From: Curvularia sp. ZM96
Lineage: Eukaryota > Ascomycota > Dothideomycetes > Pleosporales > Pleosporaceae
NCBI GenBank assembly: GCA_022457065.1
Contig: JAJGBQ010000003.1
Coordinates: forward strand, 3,348,001-3,412,000
Length of the DNA stretch: 64,000 nt
Reading direction: 5' to 3'
The notes under the pieces were generated by a model. The model worked only from the letters and a program-made list of their open reading frames with translations. It was not told the DNA's origin and did no database searches. The position numbers were made by a program, and so were the translations under genes. The stretch's first letter is position 1, and the number at the start of each line of letters is the position of its first letter. Of the stretch, positions 59,201-64,000 are shown one piece after another.

Positions 59201-61243
59201 TTACACCCCCAAGATCTTCTTTAGAACAACGTGCAACTTCTCCGTCGTCTTCTTGTCGTCCTCGAGCGGAGCCTGAGCACGCCATGCGACGGTGCGGTCG
59301 GGACGGACCAGGACGGCACCCTTCTCACCCACGCCCCTCACTTCGTGCCAGCGGAAGAAAGTGTCACCATAGTCTTGGCCAAAGCCAATGCTCGCAACTG
59401 CAATCTCGACCCCAGTTGCCTTTGTGACTTCTTCGGCGGCCTTGGACCAGACCTCTTTTCCGCCGATACCGGTCAGGATGGTGAAGCGGTTGTGGCCGAC
59501 GACGTCTCTGGTAGAAACCAGAGGGACTCGTGGACCGGGCTCATCCTGACGCGGTGCCAGCCATGCATGAGGCACGCGCCAGCCGGGATATGTGCTGGTG
59601 TAGAGCTTGGTAGAGCGGTCGGATACATTGGCCGGCCAGTCTGGCTCCTGGGTCTCGTCTTCGGTGTACACTGCAGAAGACTTGTACCATTGGTTCATCA
59701 TGGCGCCAATGCAGTGACGCTCATCGCCGAGGTCACGGATAGCCTTGCGGAATCTCTCACGGGCTGCCTCGCCCTCAGGTGAGTCCTGCTTAAGCAGCTC
59801 GTCCATCTCAGCGCGGCGGTCGACACCAGGCTCATTGAGGTATCCAAACTGTCCGTAGAATCCAAAGTTGAGACGTCCGTTCTCATTGGTGCGCTGGACT
59901 ACGTACTCGCCGGCTGGCTGGCGCTCATCGTTGTACGATTTGAGCAGAGACTTGTTCGCTTTGCCTTGCAACACGTATGCCATCTTCCAGGCCATGTTGA
60001 AGGAATCCTCCATGCAAGTGCTAATGCCGAGTCCGCCAAATGGAGGATGGCGGTGGACCGAGTTCCCAAGTGCATGTACATTTCCCGAGGGGGATGAGTA
60101 TTGCTTGGCATATACTTCGTCGAAGCTCCAAGTGCTGATTTCCTTGACTTTGTACTCAATACTGTCATCGCCGACAAGCTCCTTCATACGCGCCACGATT
60201 TGCTCGTCGGTCGCTTCGAGCTTCTTGTAAGTAGGGTGTGGGAAAAGCGAAATCACCCAATCATTCCAAGGCTTGATGAAGTGCGCGATACCGAGAACAC
60301 CATAGTCAGGCTGTGGCTTATCTGGGCGGTCGAGGTAATGCAGTAGGCCGCGGTTATGCTCGGTGAGGTGCTTTAGGTCGGCCTCGACCCAGATACTAAT
60401 GACAAAACCATTGCCTGGGCCTTCGACCATGGGAAGATCGAGTTGGCGTGCTACGATGCTGTCGGGTCCATCTGCACCACAGAGCTGCTTCGATCGGACA
60501 GTGGTGATCTCGCCAGTTTCCGTATTCTCAAGAGTGCTAATGACAATGTCTTTCTCTGCGTCCTCGGTAAAGCTGACCAATCGCGTATTCCAACGAGTGG
60601 GAAAGCCGTGCTTCTCAGAATGTTCGAGCAACAAAGGCTCGAGGTCTGATTGACAAAGGCAAAGCGTCTTGGAAGGGCTTGCGTCAAAATAGTCACCCTG
60701 CATGCATTTTCAGAACCCGAATGCAATGATGTCGATCCTGGGGATGAATTGGGAGGCCTTACATGTCTGTGGGGGTCGTTGCCAAACACATGCGCTCTGT
60801 AGATTTCCTCACCAACCAGCGTCTTGCAGAAGCGCGTGTACGTGGAATACTCGGACACCGGCCACGAGACCTCGCGAGCCTTTTCCTCGACCCCAATTTC
60901 TCTGAGACATTCTGTGGAGTCATTTTTTTGAGTTTACAACGCCTATTGAGAAGCTAAGACAAGGGTGTGGATCTCACATACCTAAACCGGCCATGTTTAC
61001 ATAGTTAGCACGTGGGCGAGGCGAAGGGCCAGGCTTGGCGTCGATCTGCAACCCTGTGATACCTGCGTAATGGTAAATGCAGTCAGCATCGTTGCGCAAT
61101 ATTGCGGCGTACGCATGCGTAAGATGGAGGGCCTTACCGTGAGTTCCGAGGAAAGAACCCAAAGAGGCGCCTGTTGGCCCTGCGCCAACAATGAGCACAT
61201 CGACATCGAGCGTCTGAGTCGATGTGTTTCCGAAGTCACCCAT
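59201..61243 (-). CDS. FAD-dependent aromatic monooxygenase (phenol 2-monooxygenase / TfdB-like)
   Basis: Four exons on the minus strand (61243-61138, 61062-60982, 60911-60763, 60697-59201) give 610 residues, normal for the class. The dinucleotide-binding VDVLIVGAGPTGASL is at about 14-28. Further on are PRANYVNMAGLECLREIGV, GADGPDS in the middle, and HRHPPFGGLGISTCMEDSFNMAWKMAYVL, the second FAD motif. The segment before it reads LGNSVHRHPP, with Asn where the family usually has Asp in GD. The last about 170 residues form the thioredoxin-like C-terminal domain typical of phenol hydroxylases (HAWLAP near its start). It should hydroxylate a phenolic or quinone ring using NAD(P)H and O2. The start at 61243 is supported by the conserved N-terminus. 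Divergent from an AflJ-like gene, which suggests a role in secondary metabolism. Confidence 0.9.
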
Positions 61244-61830
61244 GATGATTGGTTTGGTAAAAACAGCACTGGGTTGGTCTACAGGCTTTAGTCTAAGAGA
61301 GAGTGGGTGTACGTATGTATGTAGTGCCAAAGGTGGGCTGAGCTGGCTGACGAATTCTGACTCGACAGGCACGTCGTTGGCACTCTTTTATCCCACGTCC
61401 ATTACTACGAAGGAACAATGGTGTCTTGGAAAGGCCCTTGAACTGGTCCGAGAATCTAAATGCACCTCGGGAAGGAGCAGACTTTGTTCCGAATATCCGG
61501 TGTCAAAATACTCCGGATGGGTACGGATGAGGGATGAAGCGAGAAGATGCAGCCAGCCAGTATGAGCCGACGAGGGCCTGATCCATATTGGCTTGTCAAG
61601 CGTCAGTTGTGTTACCTGGAGATCGGCCCCCAAAACGGCGGCTGAAGGAATGTCGGAACAAAGAGTTTTGCGCAGGTAGAGGGTGTCTCGGTGCATGCTA
61701 CGGGGGAAATCCAAAAGCTGTTGCATTAGAGGGTGATCACCGGAGCTTAATAGAGCAAGCCTCGTTTAAGCATCTCCGCAATCTTCTGTATCGAGGCGTA
61801 GTCGGGTTTGCATATTGTGAGGCGTAGGCC

Positions 61831-61853
61831 GCCGTCGACGGTTACGCCGTCGA
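61831..61853. repeat. Direct repeat GCCGTCGA with 15-base period
   Basis: Identical octamers at 61831-61838 and 61846-61853. The first also forms the palindrome CGTCGACG with its right flank. CGG/CCG-containing paired sites are typical of Zn2Cys6 regulators. Confidence 0.45.
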
Positions 61854-62020
61854 TCACGTGGCATGGTTCTGTGGATGTGACATGAGAGCGTCATCAGCCT
61901 CACCCGCTAGGGCAGCACTGCCCGCAAACAGGACCCCTGTTTATAAAAAGCGGGACTAAAATGGAGAAGAAAACTGGTGCCGCTATCTCAGCGGGCCGAA
62001 ACGGGTGGGCACTAAACTTG

Positions 62021-62032
62021 TGGCACGTGCCA
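62021..62032. promoter_or_regulatory. 12-bp perfect palindrome TGGCACGTGCCA (E-box core)
   Basis: Fully self-complementary over 12 bases around CACGTG, 270 bases upstream of the AflJ-like start. A second CACGTG is at 61855-61860. Confidence 0.5.
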
Positions 62033-62301
62033 AGTCGGGGCAACCTTACCCATTACCCGATCGTCGTCCGCGTTACGCTGGCACATATCTCCGCAGGTGG
62101 CAACAACCACATACCCTTGCCTGTCAAAACAGGGTACCGTGGACGAGGCTGGTACAGGGGTTTTATCAACTACGTGCGCTCCGTAGGATTTGGAGGAGGA
62201 TGTGATACACATGCTTTTCTTTCGTTACATATTGTCTTAACCAAGTGTTCTACTCGGGCCTTACGCAACGCTGCAATTCAGTTTTTTTCTTTTCTTTCGC
62301 A

Positions 62302-63779
62302 ATGGATTTCAAACAACTAGACGCAATCTCTTCGGACCTTGCTCTTACTGCGAAAAGGCTCAAGACGCTATGCGAGAGCAGCAGCCAAACAATCACGGCC
62401 GCCAGCAATGAGCTCACAAACGATGTCCTTGTGCCTTCAGCCATGGCACACAACCTAGAGCACGAAATCGCCTTAGCACAAAGCAATCTCAACAGCATTT
62501 CCGCACGCTTAGAAACACTTTTGGCTGGACCTGCTAGTTTTATACGTTCAATGGCGACTCAGGTAGGTGAATGTGCTTTCCCGTACGAGGGCCCTTTTGC
62601 AATCTTGACGTGACTTGGCTAAGTCTGGTTCAAAATAGAATCAACTCCTGGCGTGCCTGAAATGGATGGGAGAATACCAAATCATCGCCTACATACCGTT
62701 GGACGACATTATTTCGCTCGAAGAATTGGCCAACCTGGCGGATGTATCGGAACACACACTCAGCCGGGTCGTAAGAATGACTGCAACTGCGGGCTTCCTG
62801 TACGAACCACAGCCCGGGCACGTTGCACACACCTCTTTGTCTCTGTCTTTTACGACCGAGTTGTCATATTTTGATGCTGCTATGTTTTTGGCGAACAAAG
62901 TTGCCCCAGCGTCCTTCGACCTCGCCTTTTTCGCAAACGAGCACGACGGTACCGCGATGCATTTACAATCACCACGCCCATTAGATTTTCTTTCCCAAGA
63001 ACCACAGACCAACCGGCAATGGCAGGCCTTCCGTCAGAGTATGGGTAGTATGAGCAATTCGCTGGCATATCTGCCAAACATGCTCAATTGGCGTAGTCTG
63101 GGTGATGCATCCGTTGTAGATGTGAGTAATCCGAGAAACGATTCCGAGCGATCCTGTTTCCAGTGTTTTGCTGACAAAATGGCCATCACAATAGATCTGC
63201 GATAGTGATACTACGCTGGCACAGGATCTTGCACAGACTGCTCCCGCACTCCGAGTCACTGTACAAACCTACGACTTCACACCCACGGAAACGGCCCTGT
63301 CCACTTTGGGAAATGGCGACAAAGACGTAGTCACGAGTGAACGTGTTATTATACAACGGAGGAAACCCACAGTGTCGCAACCAATAAAGGATGCAGCAGT
63401 GTACCTTCTGCACCCTTCCTTTGGTGCAGCGAGCACACGCGGGTACACTCCTAGCGAGTTGATCACTATGGAACTCAAGGCACATTTCGGTATCCTGCGA
63501 GCCAATCCAGCTGCACTGTTGATTCTGGCTCCGGCAATGTTGCCCGAACCAGGGTCAGTTGCAGTCAATCTTGAAACACAAGCAAGGCTACTGGATTTTG
63601 CAGACACGCATCTTACTGGCCAGGGTGCTATGGAGGTATCTGAGCTATACCGATTGACTGACGGCATATGTGACGCACGTGGAAAACTAGTTGTCAAGAG
63701 TCGGGTTCGGTCTGCTGACGGCGCTACTATTGCCTTAGTTGTCAAATATCAATCTTGTGAGAGCGTAGAGCTCATCTGA
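62302..63779 (+). CDS. AflJ/AflS-like coactivator with O-methyltransferase fold
   Basis: Three exons (62302-62562, 62639-63121, 63195-63779) give 442 residues, the usual size. An N-terminal helical segment precedes a winged-helix dimerisation region (about 105-150, SLEELANLADVSEHTLSRVVRMTATAGFLYEP). A methyltransferase-like Rossmann part follows. Where true O-methyltransferases have the glycine-rich SAM loop (VDVGGGxG), this protein reads VVDICDSDTTLA, and the catalytic His region is not recognisable. This matches AflJ-type proteins, which act as partners of Zn2Cys6 activators in polyketide clusters instead of enzymes. The second intron (63122-63194) was placed because the frame otherwise stops; its acceptor AATAG gives phase-0 joining. 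Divergent from an aromatic monooxygenase. Confidence 0.8.
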
Positions 63780-64000
63780 TAAACTTTACCGAGTCATTTC
63801 TTCTCCTTGAGATTTCCTGGGATTTCACACTGCATACTGTAGCATCAGATTCCATACCACACTAGTGCACCAATCAAGCGTATCGGCTGCATCCATGTGC
63901 CATAGTAAGTGTTGATATCAAGGCATGGGGGCGGGGCTCGCATATATGGTGATTCCCCATGTATACTTCAAAGCGGTAACTTATGCGTAGCTTCTGGACG
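63780..64000. other. Right-edge flank
   Basis: 221 bases after the AflJ-like stop, ending the window. No gene begins here that I can support. Confidence 0.4.

Larger units (their letters stand above)
61244..62301. promoter_or_regulatory. Divergent promoter of the monooxygenase and AflJ-like genes
   Basis: 1058 bases with no gene. It holds an 8-base direct repeat with a palindromic core (61831-61853), an adjacent CACGTG (61855-61860), and a 12-base palindrome with a CACGTG core (62021-62032). These are candidate sites for a cluster regulator and a bHLH factor. Confidence 0.45.

Noticed and set aside
61244..62301. AflR-type site TCGN5CGA in the cluster promoter
   Set aside because: I searched this interval by eye and did not find the spaced palindrome; only the GCCGTCGA repeat and E-boxes are present.

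Overview
The window is nuclear DNA from a filamentous ascomycete (Pezizomycotina). A Dothideomycete or other Pleosporales-like fungus is my best guess, made from the gene repertoire alone. The evidence is short introns of about 45-150 nt with GTAAGT/GTATGT-type donors and CTAAC/CTGAC-like branch sites, monocistronic genes on both strands, and fungal-specific families (CFEM/PTH11-like receptor, 2EXR protein, PigL_N-type ankyrin protein, AflJ-like coactivator). I find no rRNA, no convincing tRNA, no intact transposon and no CRISPR array. Twenty-two protein genes can be supported. Exon joins were worked out by hand from splice motifs, reading phase and family conservation, and every model given sums to a whole number of codons.

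Left part (1-31 kb): a zinc alcohol dehydrogenase, a CFEM-domain seven-helix receptor, then about 4.5 kb with no convincing gene. Next come a divergent pair, a Dep1/Sds3-type histone-deacetylase subunit and the ribosome-biogenesis protein Nop12, and a 5 kb GC-rich gene-free stretch that probably contains the long intron-bearing leader of the CCAAT-binding factor HAP2/HapB. These are followed by a Dal5/Tna1-type MFS transporter, the endocytic scaffold Sla1, a tiny cysteine-rich CYSTM protein and a 2EXR protein.

Middle part (32-54 kb): a vezatin-like membrane protein, an unrecognised helical protein, EMC6, and three core-metabolism genes side by side: PCNA, pyridoxal kinase and dUTPase. The PCNA start codon is itself split by an intron. 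The dUTPase gene carries two perfect ACGCGT boxes just upstream, which suggests G1/S control. A hexose transporter with strongly biased codons, a short-chain dehydrogenase, and a divergent pair of the U2AF large subunit and the DNA-repair glycosylase OGG1 follow.

Right part (55-64 kb): accessory in character. It holds a fungal ankyrin-repeat protein, then a divergently transcribed pair of an aromatic-ring FAD monooxygenase and an AflJ/AflS-like O-methyltransferase-fold coactivator. Their shared promoter contains a 12-bp perfect palindrome with an E-box core, a second E-box and an 8-bp direct repeat. This looks like the edge of a polyketide-type secondary-metabolite cluster that continues to the right of the window; no polyketide synthase is visible within it.
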